A stretch of 64,000 bases of DNA from Chloroflexota bacterium (GCA_020161935.1 JAIUNI010000005.1:124001-188000); one strand, 5' to 3'; shown: positions 31,931-41,309, numbered from the stretch's first letter. Notes: generated from the letters alone by a model not told the origin. Program-made: numbers and translations.

Positions 31931-33681
31931 TGGCAACCAATACGCAGCAGCTCCCATCGCGCGATGAGATGTTCAACCAGCGCCTGCCGTTTATCTTGAT
32001 CGGTATGGTGGTCATCAGCGCCTTGCTTATCCTCAAGCTCATTTCCTTCCAGCAGCTTTCGCCGGATGTCGTCAATGAACTCAGCCCCGATTACAACCGC
32101 ACGGTGAAGTTGGCCTCGGCGCGTGGCTTTATCTTCGACCACTCCGGTCAGCGGTTAGCCGTCAATACGGTTGAATACCGCATCGGCATCAGCCCCAATC
32201 TGGTCGCGAACCCGCAGCGCAGCGCCACCCAGCTTGCCGCTATCCTCAATCTCGATGAGTTGGAAGTGTATAAAGCGCTCACCAGTGACTCGATGTATGT
32301 GCTGCTCGCGCCCCGTGTCAGCGCGGAGCAGGGGCAGGCCGTTGAGAAGCTGAAAGAAGAAGGCTTAACCGCCCTCCAGATTGAAAAGATTCCACGCCGC
32401 AACTACCCACAGGGGACGGTTGCCGCCCAAATCCTCGGTTTCGTGGGGGGTGACTTACAAGGTTACTACGGCGTTGAGGGTAAGTTTCAGGATCAGTTGG
32501 TGGGTCGCCCGCGTACCGAAATCGTCAGCAATATTCCCTTTGACCTGCCGCCTCAGCAGGAGGCCGACAAGGGAAGCGATATTTACCTCACCATCGACCG
32601 TGATGTGCAGTTCTTGATCGAAAGCGAACTCGCCTATTCGATTGACAGCACCGGCGCGAAAAGTGGGACGATCATCGTCATGAACCCCCGCACGGGTGAT
32701 CTGTTGGGGATGGCGAGTTATCCGTCGTATGACCCCAACAACTTTCAAGCCGAAACCGACCCCAACATCTGGCGTAATCCTGCCATCAGTAACGCCTACG
32801 AACCCGGTTCGGTCATGAAGGTCGTCACGGTCGCCGCCGCCCTCGAAAATAAGACCATCACCCCCGGTTGGACGTACAACGATCAGGGAATGCTCGATAT
32901 GGCGGGTATCCAAGTCCAAAACTGGGATCGTGAGGCGCACGGCATCGTTGATACGACAGGCATCCTCGTGCAGTCGTTGAATGTCGGCGCGGCAAACGTC
33001 AGCTTGGCGATGGGGCCGACCGATTTCTATAAGTTCATGTCGAAGTTCGGCTTTGGTCGCTTAACCGGTATTAACTTGGAAGGCGAGGCCGGTGGTACGC
33101 TGCATGTCCCCGGTGACTCGGTGTGGAGCGAAAGTAACCTGCTGACCAACTCCTACGGTCAAGGTGTCGCCGTCACGCCTTTACAGATGATTACTGCCGT
33201 TTCGGCAATCGCCAACGACGGCTTGATGATGCAGCCCAACGTGGTCGCGAAGATTGTCACCAACGGCGAAGTCAACATTTCGCAGCCGATTGCCCTCAGT
33301 CACCCCATCTCCACCGAAACCGCCCATATTGTGCGCGATATGATGGTGTCGGTTGTGCAGAACGGCCTTGATGACGCGGCCTCGCTCCCCGGCTACACCA
33401 TCGCCGGTAAAACCGGAACCGCCGAAATCCCCGGTCCCGTGCGCTACCGTTCGGATGCGTGGATTATGAGCTTCATCGGCTTCTTCCCGGCGGACGACCC
33501 ACAGGCGATTGTCCTCATCAAACTGGACGAACCGAGCAGCGGACGTTGGGCAAGCCAAGTTGTCGCGCCGATCTTCCGCCGCTTGGCTGAACGGCTGGTC
33601 GTCATCATGGAAATTCCCAACGACGCGACTCGCAAAGCGCTCGAGGCGCAGGGCGCAATCGTAGGCGAAACAAACCAGTAG
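31930..33681 (+). CDS. ftsI: Septal peptidoglycan transpeptidase (class B PBP, FtsI-like)
   Basis: A 583-residue class B penicillin-binding protein that crosslinks septal peptidoglycan. It has a short cytoplasmic start, one helix (LPFILIGMVVISALLILKLI), and a pedestal domain containing ARGFIFDHSGQRLAVNTVEY. The transpeptidase domain carries the SxxK motif in NAYEPGSVMKVV (Ser294), an SLN motif (VQSLNVGAANVS) and KTG in IAGKTGTAEIPG. No PASTA domains are present. It lies between ftsL and mraY; murE and murF, often found here, are missing. Confidence 0.95.
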   Translation: MATNTQQLPSRDEMFNQRLPFILIGMVVISALLILKLISFQQLSPDVVNELSPDYNRTVKLASARGFIFDHSGQRLAVNTVEYRIGISPNLVANPQRSATQLAAILNLDELEVYKALTSDSMYVLLAPRVSAEQGQAVEKLKEEGLTALQIEKIPRRNYPQGTVAAQILGFVGGDLQGYYGVEGKFQDQLVGRPRTEIVSNIPFDLPPQQEADKGSDIYLTIDRDVQFLIESELAYSIDSTGAKSGTIIVMNPRTGDLLGMASYPSYDPNNFQAETDPNIWRNPAISNAYEPGSVMKVVTVAAALENKTITPGWTYNDQGMLDMAGIQVQNWDREAHGIVDTTGILVQSLNVGAANVSLAMGPTDFYKFMSKFGFGRLTGINLEGEAGGTLHVPGDSVWSESNLLTNSYGQGVAVTPLQMITAVSAIANDGLMMQPNVVAKIVTNGEVNISQPIALSHPISTETAHIVRDMMVSVVQNGLDDAASLPGYTIAGKTGTAEIPGPVRYRSDAWIMSFIGFFPADDPQAIVLIKLDEPSSGRWASQVVAPIFRRLAERLVVIMEIPNDATRKALEAQGAIVGETNQ

Positions 33682-33752
33682 ATTTGATCTTTAGCGGGTG
33701 GGCTGTTTATACTCATGCCCACACGCTTGGCTAACAATGAGGTTTTAACGTT

Positions 33753-34787
33753 ATGGCAGGACAACTTCCATTTGCCATCACGGTTGGCGGGGTCAGCTTT
33801 TTGCTGGCCGTCATTTGGGGCGGCCCGTTTGTCGAAATTTTACGCCGTTTGAAAATTGGCAAGCTGATTCAACCGGTACTCGGTGAAGCGCATCAAAAGA
33901 AAATGGGTACACCCACGATGGGCGGTATTCTGATTGTTGTTCCCGTGGTGTTAATCTCCCTCGGCTTAAATCTGGTCAATGTTATTCGTACCGTAACGGG
34001 CGCGAGTATTCTTCTTCCACTGGTCGTGATGGTCGGCTTTGGCGTTTTGGGTATGGTTGACGACTGGGAAGGCATCCAACGATCACAGGGCCGCCCCTTA
34101 GGTGAAGGCATTAGCCCACGCGCCAAGCTGGCAGGGCAAATTATTCTTGCGGCAGGTGTCGCGCTCATGATCTCCTTTTACGATGGTGGTTTCCAGTTCG
34201 CGAATCAGGTCATCATCCCCTTACTGCCTTTTCCCATCGCCATTCCCCCACTTCTCTTCGTGCCGATCACCATGTTCTACATCATCGGCATGTCGAACGC
34301 GATTAACTTTACCGATGGTATGGATGGCCTTGCCGGCATTATCTCCGCCAGCGCCTTCGCGGCCTATGGGGTTATTGCCTACTTGCAAGGGCAGATTTTC
34401 CTCACGCAATTTTGTTTCTTATTAGTGGGGGCGTGTTTCGCCTTCCTCTGGTTTAACGCCCATCCGGCACAGTTATTTATGGGTGATGCGGGTTCCTTGG
34501 CCTTGGGTGCGACCTTAGGCACTATCGCCATTATGACAGGGCAGTGGCTGCTGCTCCCGGTCATTGCCATTGTGCCGGTGGTCGAAACGATAAGTGTGAT
34601 CTTGCAAGTCGGCTACTATAAACGTACTAAAGACCCGGTTACAGGCTTGGGTAAACGGCTGTTCCGCATAGCACCGATTCATTTTCATTTTCAGAAGGGC
34701 GGTTGGAGCGAAACGCAGGTCGTCCAGCGCTTCTGGTTAATCGGGTTACTGGCCGCAATTTTCGGTGTCGCCTTGGCACTCTTGTAG
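33753..34787 (+). CDS. mraY: Phospho-N-acetylmuramoyl-pentapeptide transferase
   Basis: A 344-residue integral membrane enzyme that transfers phospho-MurNAc-pentapeptide to undecaprenyl phosphate, forming lipid I. Family motifs are KKMGTPTMGGILIV, MVDDWEGIQRSQGRPLGEG, MSNAINFTDGMDGLAG and AHPAQLFMGDAGSLALGATL, followed by RIAPIHFHFQKGGWSE near the C-terminus. About ten hydrophobic helices. The ATG follows GAGG at a suitable distance. Confidence 0.97.
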   Translation: MAGQLPFAITVGGVSFLLAVIWGGPFVEILRRLKIGKLIQPVLGEAHQKKMGTPTMGGILIVVPVVLISLGLNLVNVIRTVTGASILLPLVVMVGFGVLGMVDDWEGIQRSQGRPLGEGISPRAKLAGQIILAAGVALMISFYDGGFQFANQVIIPLLPFPIAIPPLLFVPITMFYIIGMSNAINFTDGMDGLAGIISASAFAAYGVIAYLQGQIFLTQFCFLLVGACFAFLWFNAHPAQLFMGDAGSLALGATLGTIAIMTGQWLLLPVIAIVPVVETISVILQVGYYKRTKDPVTGLGKRLFRIAPIHFHFQKGGWSETQVVQRFWLIGLLAAIFGVALALL

Positions 34788-34795
34788 GCAATATC

Positions 34796-36205
34796 ATGAT
34801 GAAGCCCGGTATGATTTTCCACCCCAACAGCACGCATAAACTGGATAATCTTTATGGTAAAAAGGTCGCCGTGCTGGGTTTTGCGCGGCAGGGGAAATCC
34901 CTCGCCCGTTGGCTGCCGACCATCGGCGCGCGCGTGGTGGTGAGCGACAGCCGTCCCTACGAGAAGCTGGCGAGTGAACTGACCGCCTTTCCCGATGTCG
35001 AGTTTATCCTCGGCGCACACCCGGAGTCACTTTTGGATGGCGTTGACCTCCTGTGCATCTCTGGTGGCGTATCGCCCGATTTACCGATTGTGCAGGAAGC
35101 GGTGAAGCGCCGCATTCCGCTTTCCAACGATGCCGAGTTGTTTATGGAGCGTTCACCCGCGCCCGTTATCGGCATCACCGGCAGCGCGGGCAAAACCACG
35201 ACCACCACCCTCACCGGTGAAATCCTCAAGCGGGCGGGCATGACCACATGGGTCGGCGGGAACATCGGCGATGTCCTGCTCGACGTGCTGCCCCAGATCA
35301 AAAAAGACGATGTGGTGGTGATGGAACTGTCGAGCTTCCAGCTTGAACTGATGACCACCAGCCCCCGCCTCGGCACAATCCTGAACATCACCCCCAACCA
35401 CCTTGACCGCCACGGCACGATGGAAAATTACATCCGCGCCAAGGCCAACATGATCGCCCATCAAGGCCGGACGGATACGGCTGTCCTCGGCTACGACGAT
35501 GGCGTGAGCCGCAGCCTTGCCGAGATCGTGGCAGGGCATCTGGTGTGGTTCAGCGGGCAGTCGATGGTCAGCGACGGCGCGTTTATGGCGGGTCAGCGCT
35601 TACTGGTCGTCGGGCGTTCCAGCGTGAACGGCGAGCCGAAAATCGTCTGCGAACAAAAGGATATTCCCCTGCGCGGCGACCATAACGTGATGAACGTGCT
35701 GGCGGCCTGCGCGATTACCGGCGCGGCGGGTGTCACAGCCGATGTGATGGAAGCCACCATCCGCGACTTCAAGCCCGTGCCGCACCGTTTGGAAGTCGTG
35801 CGTGTCGTCAATGACGTGACCTACATCAACGACAGCATCGCGACCGCGCCCGAACGGGTACTGGCGGCCTTACGCTCCTTCAAAGAGCCGCTGGTGCTGC
35901 TGGCGGGCGGCAAGGACAAGAACCTGCCGTGGGAGGAGATGATCCGGCTGGCGCTGACCAAGTGCCGCCACATCGTTGCCTTCGGGGATGCGGCTGACCT
36001 CGTGGTCAGTGTGGTGACGCAGGTCGCAGGAAACGCCGATGCGGTGACGCGCGTATCCACTTTAGATGAAGCCGTTGCACAGGCCGCGAAACGGGCGCAG
36101 CCGGGGGACATCGTGCTGCTTTCCCCCGGTGGCACCAGCTACGATGCCTACATCGACTTCGTGGCGCGAGGTGAACACTTTCGCCAATTGGTAATGGGAC
36201 TATAA
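34796..36205 (+). CDS. murD: UDP-N-acetylmuramoylalanine--D-glutamate ligase
   Basis: A 469-residue Mur ligase that adds D-glutamate to UDP-MurNAc-L-alanine. The N-terminal domain has KKVAVLGFARQGKSLARWLP, then the ATP-binding loop VIGITGSAGKTTTTTLTGEI, ELSSFQLELM, ITPNHLDRHGTMENYI and the C-terminal domain NDSIATAPERVLAALRSF. The ATG at 34796 (or 34799) is eight bases after the mraY stop; an open extension to 34703 lies inside mraY and is ignored. Confidence 0.96.
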   Translation: MMKPGMIFHPNSTHKLDNLYGKKVAVLGFARQGKSLARWLPTIGARVVVSDSRPYEKLASELTAFPDVEFILGAHPESLLDGVDLLCISGGVSPDLPIVQEAVKRRIPLSNDAELFMERSPAPVIGITGSAGKTTTTTLTGEILKRAGMTTWVGGNIGDVLLDVLPQIKKDDVVVMELSSFQLELMTTSPRLGTILNITPNHLDRHGTMENYIRAKANMIAHQGRTDTAVLGYDDGVSRSLAEIVAGHLVWFSGQSMVSDGAFMAGQRLLVVGRSSVNGEPKIVCEQKDIPLRGDHNVMNVLAACAITGAAGVTADVMEATIRDFKPVPHRLEVVRVVNDVTYINDSIATAPERVLAALRSFKEPLVLLAGGKDKNLPWEEMIRLALTKCRHIVAFGDAADLVVSVVTQVAGNADAVTRVSTLDEAVAQAAKRAQPGDIVLLSPGGTSYDAYIDFVARGEHFRQLVMGL

Positions 36206-36424
36206 TCAATCTAACATTTGTTACAGGGATCAGGCCAGATATTAATCACCAAAATGCACGGCTTGTGATACCCTCTATTGTAATAACCCACTTGCTTTGA
36301 CGTGTTCCTTCCCTCGCTTGCGGGCTAACGGTGAAGTGAGCCTGTGAACGTACCGTTGTGGGTTAGGGTGGGGGTTAAAGCGAATGGATACCCTCTTAAG
36401 AAGTGAACGTTATTGAGGCGCACT
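36206..36424. repeat. Gap before ftsW with a REP-like segment
   Basis: The gap after murD contains no gene. Bases about 36310-36385 are a GC-rich segment (CCTCGCTTGCGGG, then GAAGTGAGCCTGTGAACGTA, then GTGGGTTAGGGTGGGGG). It resembles the reverse complement of part of element B near 38270-38340 and the C-rich palindromes elsewhere in the window. A GAGG ribosome site for ftsW ends the gap. Confidence 0.55.
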
Positions 36425-37783
36425 ATGGCTGACCAACCCATGTATGACAACAATCCGATTACGGATGTCTTGCCGGAAGCGCCCCCCGCGCCGCGTCCCG
36501 TTCGGGCTACGCCGCGCTCAACGCCCGCCGTGACCGTTCAAGCGCCCGCGACCGAGCAGAAGCGCAGCTTTATCGCCACGTTGGATGGCTACCTGCTGGT
36601 GCTGGTGGGCATTCTGCTGGCAATCGGGTTGATGATGGTTTACAGCACGACCTTCGACTGGAGCTACCAGAGCTACGGCAACGAGTCTACCATCTTCCTC
36701 CAGCACGTCCGTAACGCCTTGATCGGCGGCGCGGTGATGCTGATTTTCGCCTTTGTCGATTACCGCTTCTGGCGGCGTTTGGCGGTTCCGCTCCTGCTGG
36801 TGACGATTGGCGCGTTGATCGCGGTGCTGCTCTTTGGTGACGACGTGTTCGGTGCTAGGCGTTCGCTCATCAACGGGTCGTTCCAGCCCAGCGAACTCGC
36901 CGAGTTGGTGACGGTCATTTACATGGCGGCGTGGCTCAGTTCGCGCCGGACTCAGATTCGCAGTATTACCTATGGCTTGCTGCCCTTCGCCTTCCTCGTC
37001 GGTATCGTGGCGGTCTTAATTTTGCGCCAGCCGGACATCAGTACCGCAGCGACAGTGATCGCGGTGGCCGGTATCATGTTCTTCCTCGCCGGTGCGGACC
37101 TCTTACAGCTTGCGGTCACGGGCGCAATCGTCGGCGTGATCGGCTTTGTGTATGTCACCACGCTCGGCCCGGATTACGCACAGGGGCGTTTGAGCGGCTT
37201 CGTTGAATCGGTGGCGGATGTGACTCAGGCTGACTACCACGTTCAGCAGGCGATTATCGCCTTTAACAACGGCGGGTTGACCGGCGTTGGCCTGGGGCAG
37301 GGCAAGCAGAAATTCGGTAATTTGCCCGCGCCGCATACCGATAGTATCTTCGCCGTGATCGGCGAGGAACTCGGCTTGCTGGGGGCGGGGCTGGTGGTCG
37401 CCCTATATATCGCGCTGGTGACGCGCGGCATTCAGGTGGCGCGAAGGTCGGTAGATCCTTTTGGCGCACTGCTGGCTGCCGGTATTACGATCTGGATCGC
37501 CATTAAAGCCCTCCTGAATATCGCGGTTATGACGGCGGTCGTGCCGCCTACAGGTGCGCCTTTGCCCTTCATCAGCTTCGGTGGTTCGTCGCTGGTGGTG
37601 CTGCTGGCGGGTACCGGCTTACTGCTGAGTGTGTCGCGGGTACGGGCGCGGCAGACCTTACCGAAATGGTCGGCGCAGGCCCCCGAACGCCGGAATGTGA
37701 TCGCCCCGCCGGAACGCCGTGCGCGTCAGGCATCCGCCAACCGTCCGCGCCCGGTGGAGGAAAAGCCGACGTTCGTGGAGTAG
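36425..37783 (+). CDS. ftsW: Lipid II polymerase FtsW (SEDS family)
   Basis: A 452-residue SEDS-family membrane glycosyltransferase that polymerises septal peptidoglycan with FtsI. It has a Pro/Ala-rich cytoplasmic N-terminus of about 40 residues and about ten helices. Family motifs include GIDL-type LLVLVGILLAIGLMMVYST, GSFQPSELAELV, LRQPDISTAATVIAVAG, GVGLGQGKQKFGNLPAPHTD, FAVIGEELGLLGAG and a C-terminal PLPFISFGGSSLVV. ATG at 36425 is preferred to the TTG at 36413 because GAGG precedes it. RodA is the main alternative; dcw location favours FtsW. Confidence 0.92.
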   Translation: MADQPMYDNNPITDVLPEAPPAPRPVRATPRSTPAVTVQAPATEQKRSFIATLDGYLLVLVGILLAIGLMMVYSTTFDWSYQSYGNESTIFLQHVRNALIGGAVMLIFAFVDYRFWRRLAVPLLLVTIGALIAVLLFGDDVFGARRSLINGSFQPSELAELVTVIYMAAWLSSRRTQIRSITYGLLPFAFLVGIVAVLILRQPDISTAATVIAVAGIMFFLAGADLLQLAVTGAIVGVIGFVYVTTLGPDYAQGRLSGFVESVADVTQADYHVQQAIIAFNNGGLTGVGLGQGKQKFGNLPAPHTDSIFAVIGEELGLLGAGLVVALYIALVTRGIQVARRSVDPFGALLAAGITIWIAIKALLNIAVMTAVVPPTGAPLPFISFGGSSLVVLLAGTGLLLSVSRVRARQTLPKWSAQAPERRNVIAPPERRARQASANRPRPVEEKPTFVE

Positions 37784-37784
37784 T

Positions 37785-38583
37785 GGCAAGTTACAAGTTT
37801 TAAGTTGTAAGTGTAAAGCGGTGGACGGAAGTTCATCGCTTTTTTAGTTGTCAGTTTCCAGTTATCAGCCAATCGATTCGGAAAATTCTTCAAATTCGGA
37901 ATCATTTTTGGTGCCGTTTCCGAATTTTGGTTTGTGGCGGCGGCGGCGGCGGCAGTGGCGACATAAACGTTGTAAATGTTCAAAATATTGCAATTGTTGC
38001 AGTTGTGATTCTCATCATTCTCAATATTTGACCGAGACATGATGCTGTTGTTGCTGTTGTTACAACTTCGTTTTGTGTCGGAAATGTCGTCATTGTCGTC
38101 AGTGTCAGTATTGTCAGTGATCTCCCAACCGCCTCCCCGCCTGGCAGAGAGGGGAGCAAAGGCAGAATACGGGATGCCAAGACCCCTGTAAAAGCACAAT
38201 CAGCGGAACAAGCGGCAAATGCAGCAAATGCGGCACGAAGCGGGTGTCGAGTTTGTGCGGGATGTGCAGAAACCCTCACCCCCTACGACGGTACGCTCGC
38301 AGGCTCACTCCACCGTCAGCCTCTCCCGACCGCCGAGTACAGCTAGGAGAGGGGAGCAAATGCCGAATATGGTTGTCCCTATGAACAGGATAGCAGAGGT
38401 TGAGGTGAAAAGGGTGAACATTTGTCAGAACATTTGGTCTCTTTTAAGGGGTGCTGGCGTTAACCTTTTTGAGGGAGTAGGGATGTTAAGAAAGTTGGTG
38501 GATGGTTGGAAAATGGTTTGTGGCACAAACGGAAAATAAACCTTTTTTATAGTACTGAGTTCTGAGTGCCGAGTGCTGAGTGA
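37785..38583. repeat. Composite non-coding repeat element B
   Basis: A non-coding region directly after the ftsW stop, related to element A (5159-6150) in inverted order. It holds a heptad array (AGT at 37789, 37796, 37803, 37810) and a second array at 37846-37869. A low-complexity stretch follows with GGCGGCGGCGGCGGC and GTCGTCATTGTCGTCAGTGT. Then come C-rich palindromes near 38128-38160 and 38320-38360, the segment AAGCGGCAAATGCAGCAAAT near 38205, the shared core 38378-38543, and a five-unit heptad array 38551-38583. Small open frames here show no family resemblance and are not matched in element A. Confidence 0.75.
38378..38543 (-). repeat. Core of repeat element B
   Basis: About 166 bases whose reverse complement matches 5197-5361 at roughly 90 percent by eye. 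Identical blocks include GGTTTATTTTCCGTTTGTG, ACCAAATGTTCTGACAAATG and TATCCTGTTCATAGG. It is flanked on its downstream side by the heptad array at 38551. Confidence 0.85.
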
Positions 38584-38877
38584 AATGCAGATTCCCTCCT
38601 AGCCTCCCCCGTAAACGGTGGAGGAGCGCAGGTGGGGGTTGGGGAGTGGGTGCGGTGAGAGGTGTGGCGGGTGGATGGTGGCGGACAGCCTGTCTGCTGT
38701 CCCTACGAAGGCAGGGGTATGTGATTAGGAATGAGATGGGTGGCTGCGGCGCTGGAGGCTAAAGCCGTCCAGCTAACGAGGGACAAGCGCACTAAAGTAC
38801 GCTGGGTAGATGCAATACCCCTGAATGTGGGGATATGGCGAGAGTAGTTTGATGTAATATATTAATATGAGGGAAAT
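38584..38877. other. Non-coding stretch before the HNH gene
   Basis: No gene is seen. The first half is G-rich and REP-like (CCTCCCCCGTAAACGGTGGAGG near 38605, GGGGGTTGGGGAGTGGG), and the middle has a GGCTAAAGCC palindrome and GCGCACTAAAGTACGC. From about 38830 the sequence turns AT-rich and leads into the HNH gene with a GAGGG ribosome site at its end. Confidence 0.5.
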
Positions 38878-39345
38878 ATGATTGAAAATAATAATGAGAT
38901 GCTGCCATTTGAGAATTATCCCGATCAAGGGCGAATGTTGATAGGGCGAGTACGGGGTAGCAACTGCCGACATGGGTACGGTTTAGAGTTTATGCAACTT
39001 ACAAAGCAAACTACCTGTGCGTATTGTGGTACTGATTTAGCGACCACATATGAGAGTTGGCTTACGATGGCGCTTGATCATGTCGTACCAAGGGATACTT
39101 GTGTTCGGTTACAAGTGTGTGAGGAATGGTACGAGGATTATTCCAATCGTGTTCTCAGTTGTACCGCTTGCAACACTTTTGGAAATCGCTATCAACCTGA
39201 ACAGTTTGAATGCCCAAGCACTCTCGAAGCCTTTTATCATTGGCGCGATTCCGTTTTTATAGCGCGGCGCAAGAATATTCTCGAAAAACACAAAGAAGAA
39301 CGCGCCTATTTTGACCAAAAATTGTGGATAATGACAGCATCATAA
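38878..39345 (+). CDS. HNH endonuclease-like protein
   Basis: A 155-residue protein with an HNH nuclease fold: a first zinc pair CAYCGTDL, the catalytic LDHVVPRDT histidine segment, and NRVLSCTACNTFGNRYQP with the Asn and second zinc pair. This is the standard Cys4-type HNH arrangement of DNA nickases and nucleases. The start follows GAGGGAAAT. Codon use is clearly AT-richer than the surrounding dcw genes, suggesting horizontal acquisition. It is the first gene of a three-gene cassette with the zinc-ribbon and pentapeptide-repeat genes. No intein or intron homing context is seen. Confidence 0.8.
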   Translation: MIENNNEMLPFENYPDQGRMLIGRVRGSNCRHGYGLEFMQLTKQTTCAYCGTDLATTYESWLTMALDHVVPRDTCVRLQVCEEWYEDYSNRVLSCTACNTFGNRYQPEQFECPSTLEAFYHWRDSVFIARRKNILEKHKEERAYFDQKLWIMTAS

Positions 39346-39373
39346 AAGTTTGCACTTAAGGATGAGAGAATCT

Positions 39374-39874
39374 ATGTCGACTCATGATATTGCTTTGATC
39401 TGTGCAAATGGACATTTAATTAACTCTGCTTCCACAAATAAGCCAGAATATAATACAGATTTTTGTCAAGAATGTGGTGCCAAAACTAGTAACCGCTGCG
39501 AAAGTTGTGGGGCAGATATTCAAGGGGCAGAGATTTCCTTTCATGATTTTGGAAACAGAAGACGAAAAGTGATTTTAGAAAGTAAGGTTCCGAATTATTG
39601 TCACAAATGCGGTATGCCTTATCCTTGGACTGAAATCGCAATACAAGCCGCGCTTGAATATGTTGATGAACTTGAGTTAGCAGAAGATGAAAAGATTGAG
39701 TTAAAGCAAAGTGTTAGAGAGTTAACTAAAAATACTCCTGCAATTCAGGTCGCAGCACTGCGCTTCAAGCGTATTACCATGAAGGCGGGTTCAACTACAG
39801 CAAGTGCTATGCGGGATATTTTGGTTGAAGTGTTGAGCGAAGCTGCTAAGAAAGCAATTTGGCCTACTTCGTGA
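39374..39874 (+). CDS. DUF2321-like zinc-ribbon protein
   Basis: A 166-residue protein. The N-terminus reads ALICANGHLINSASTNKPEY, followed by DFCQECGAKTSNRCESCGAD and NYCHKCGMPYPWTE, three zinc-knuckle cysteine pairs. This matches the layout of the DUF2321 family of uncharacterised bacterial proteins. The C-terminal half is helical. The ATG at 39374 is chosen; an ATG at 39362 and a TTG at 39350 are alternatives. It sits 28 bases after the HNH gene and 15 before the pentapeptide gene, all AT-rich. Function unknown. Confidence 0.72.
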   Translation: MSTHDIALICANGHLINSASTNKPEYNTDFCQECGAKTSNRCESCGADIQGAEISFHDFGNRRRKVILESKVPNYCHKCGMPYPWTEIAIQAALEYVDELELAEDEKIELKQSVRELTKNTPAIQVAALRFKRITMKAGSTTASAMRDILVEVLSEAAKKAIWPTS

Positions 39875-39889
39875 AAAGAGTGAGTTTAG

Positions 39890-40768
39890 ATGTCGAATCA
39901 GCATTATGAACAACCGCAAGACTGGCGCAATCAAGAGTTTATGTACGAACCGTTTCATTTCCAGATTATTTTTAACGGTTTAGCTATAATTCTTGTAATC
40001 CTTATAGGATTTGTGTTGTTTCCTAATGATATTGGATACAGATCAAATCTATTTACAACTGGATTAGGTGTACTTGTTACTGTTCGGTTTGTGGATTTAC
40101 TGAATAGGCGACGTGAAGAAATGCGATACAAAGCACAGCTTATTCGAGAGATGGGTAATGTGGATAACGGAATTGCAGCACGCGCTATTGCCGAATTAAA
40201 CGCAAATAAATGGGGCTTTGACTCGGATCGGTTACTTAACAAAGTATATCTGCATGCAGCAAATCTTCGGGGTGGAAAATTATCTCGCGCTAATTTGGCC
40301 CATGCTAATTTGGGATTTGCTCAACTACAAAACTCTATGCTGGATAAATCTAATTTGCAAAACGCATTTTTGGGTAATGCCAAGCTAATGGATGCGCTTA
40401 TGGTCTATTCAAATTCTCAATATGCAAATTTCGACTTTGCAGATTTGAGAGAAGCTCATATGGCGGGTGCTGATCTACGCGGTGCAAGATTTAACTATGC
40501 CAATCTGGAAGAAGCTATCTTTTGGGGTGCTGATCTACGTGGTGCAAATTTGTTACAAGCCAGCTTGGTTGGTGTTGGTTTAGTAAATGCTATTGGTAAG
40601 CACGAAAAAGCAATTTTTGATGATACAACGATTTTGCCTGATGGAAACTGTTGGACACCTGCTACAGATATGAGACGTTTCACAGATCCTAAACATCTTG
40701 AATTTTGGAAAAGTATGATACTTGAAATGCAGGAAATTGAACAACAAACCAAAAATCCCATTGAGTAA
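39890..40768 (+). CDS. Membrane-anchored pentapeptide-repeat protein
   Basis: A 292-residue protein. Residues about 20-70 hold two hydrophobic segments (FNGLAIILVILIGFVLFP and LFTTGLGVLVTVRFVDLL). From about residue 125 there are pentapeptide repeats of the A(D/N)LxX type: ANLRGGKLSRANLAHANLGF, ADLREAHMAGADLRGARFNY and ANLEEAIFWGADLRGANLLQ, forming a right-handed beta-helix. A short non-repeat tail follows. Pentapeptide proteins act as scaffolds or DNA mimics; the membrane anchor argues for a surface-bound scaffold, which is inference. Last of the AT-rich cassette. Confidence 0.85.
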   Translation: MSNQHYEQPQDWRNQEFMYEPFHFQIIFNGLAIILVILIGFVLFPNDIGYRSNLFTTGLGVLVTVRFVDLLNRRREEMRYKAQLIREMGNVDNGIAARAIAELNANKWGFDSDRLLNKVYLHAANLRGGKLSRANLAHANLGFAQLQNSMLDKSNLQNAFLGNAKLMDALMVYSNSQYANFDFADLREAHMAGADLRGARFNYANLEEAIFWGADLRGANLLQASLVGVGLVNAIGKHEKAIFDDTTILPDGNCWTPATDMRRFTDPKHLEFWKSMILEMQEIEQQTKNPIE

Positions 40769-40888
40769 GTTAGATTATATTTTCCTATTAGCCGGGCACG
40801 TTTACCCTGCGCTTGCGTGGGACTTCTTAGCCACTTGACAACCCTCTACACCCTGCCTATGCTCTAGCGCAATCAAGGGGCAAGGGCG

Positions 40889-41176
40889 ATGAATAATCAT
40901 GAACGGGCGGTCGAACATCGACTAGAAGCCAATCGCATTTATGCTGAAATCATCGCGATGCAAATGTTGATGACCAACTCCATTGACGAGCTGGTGGCTA
41001 CGATTTATGAGGAGCTTTCTGCCGAAGGCGCACAAGCTGTCCGTGATACCCAAGACCGAATTTTTGGTTATCGAATCCAGATGGAAGCGATGCATGTACA
41101 GGCTCTCGGTCACTTACAATCGGCAAGCGATCTTGATGCGACCCCCGATACATCAGAATCCGGCCTTATAAGCTAG
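40889..41176 (+). CDS. Small helical hypothetical protein
   Basis: A 95-residue protein of unknown family, mostly helical and polar (HRLEANRIYAEIIAMQMLM, IYEELSAEGAQAVRDTQDRI), with no membrane segment. AAGGGG before the ATG gives a fair ribosome site. Composition is intermediate between the AT-rich cassette and the dcw genes. It lies alone between the cassette and murG. Confidence 0.55.
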   Translation: MNNHERAVEHRLEANRIYAEIIAMQMLMTNSIDELVATIYEELSAEGAQAVRDTQDRIFGYRIQMEAMHVQALGHLQSASDLDATPDTSESGLIS

Positions 41177-41309
41177 ATTTTTGCCGGCTGGTTAGGCGGT
41201 GTTTTCGTGCGGGATATTTGCCTTCCTCCATTTAACCCCTTTCCTCATTTTCCTTAACACCGCTATCCTGATACAATGACCTCTTAGGACGGCGACTTCA
41301 TCGAGTGTT

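Noticed and set aside
37726..38539. Several open frames within element B on both strands
   Set aside because: Low-complexity Asn/Thr or Ala-rich peptides not preserved in element A, with no ribosome sites.
38878..39345. HNH gene as a free-standing homing endonuclease linked to the nrdJ inteins
   Set aside because: It is 13 kb from nrdJ, has no adjacent intron or intein, and the inteins carry their own LAGLIDADG nucleases.
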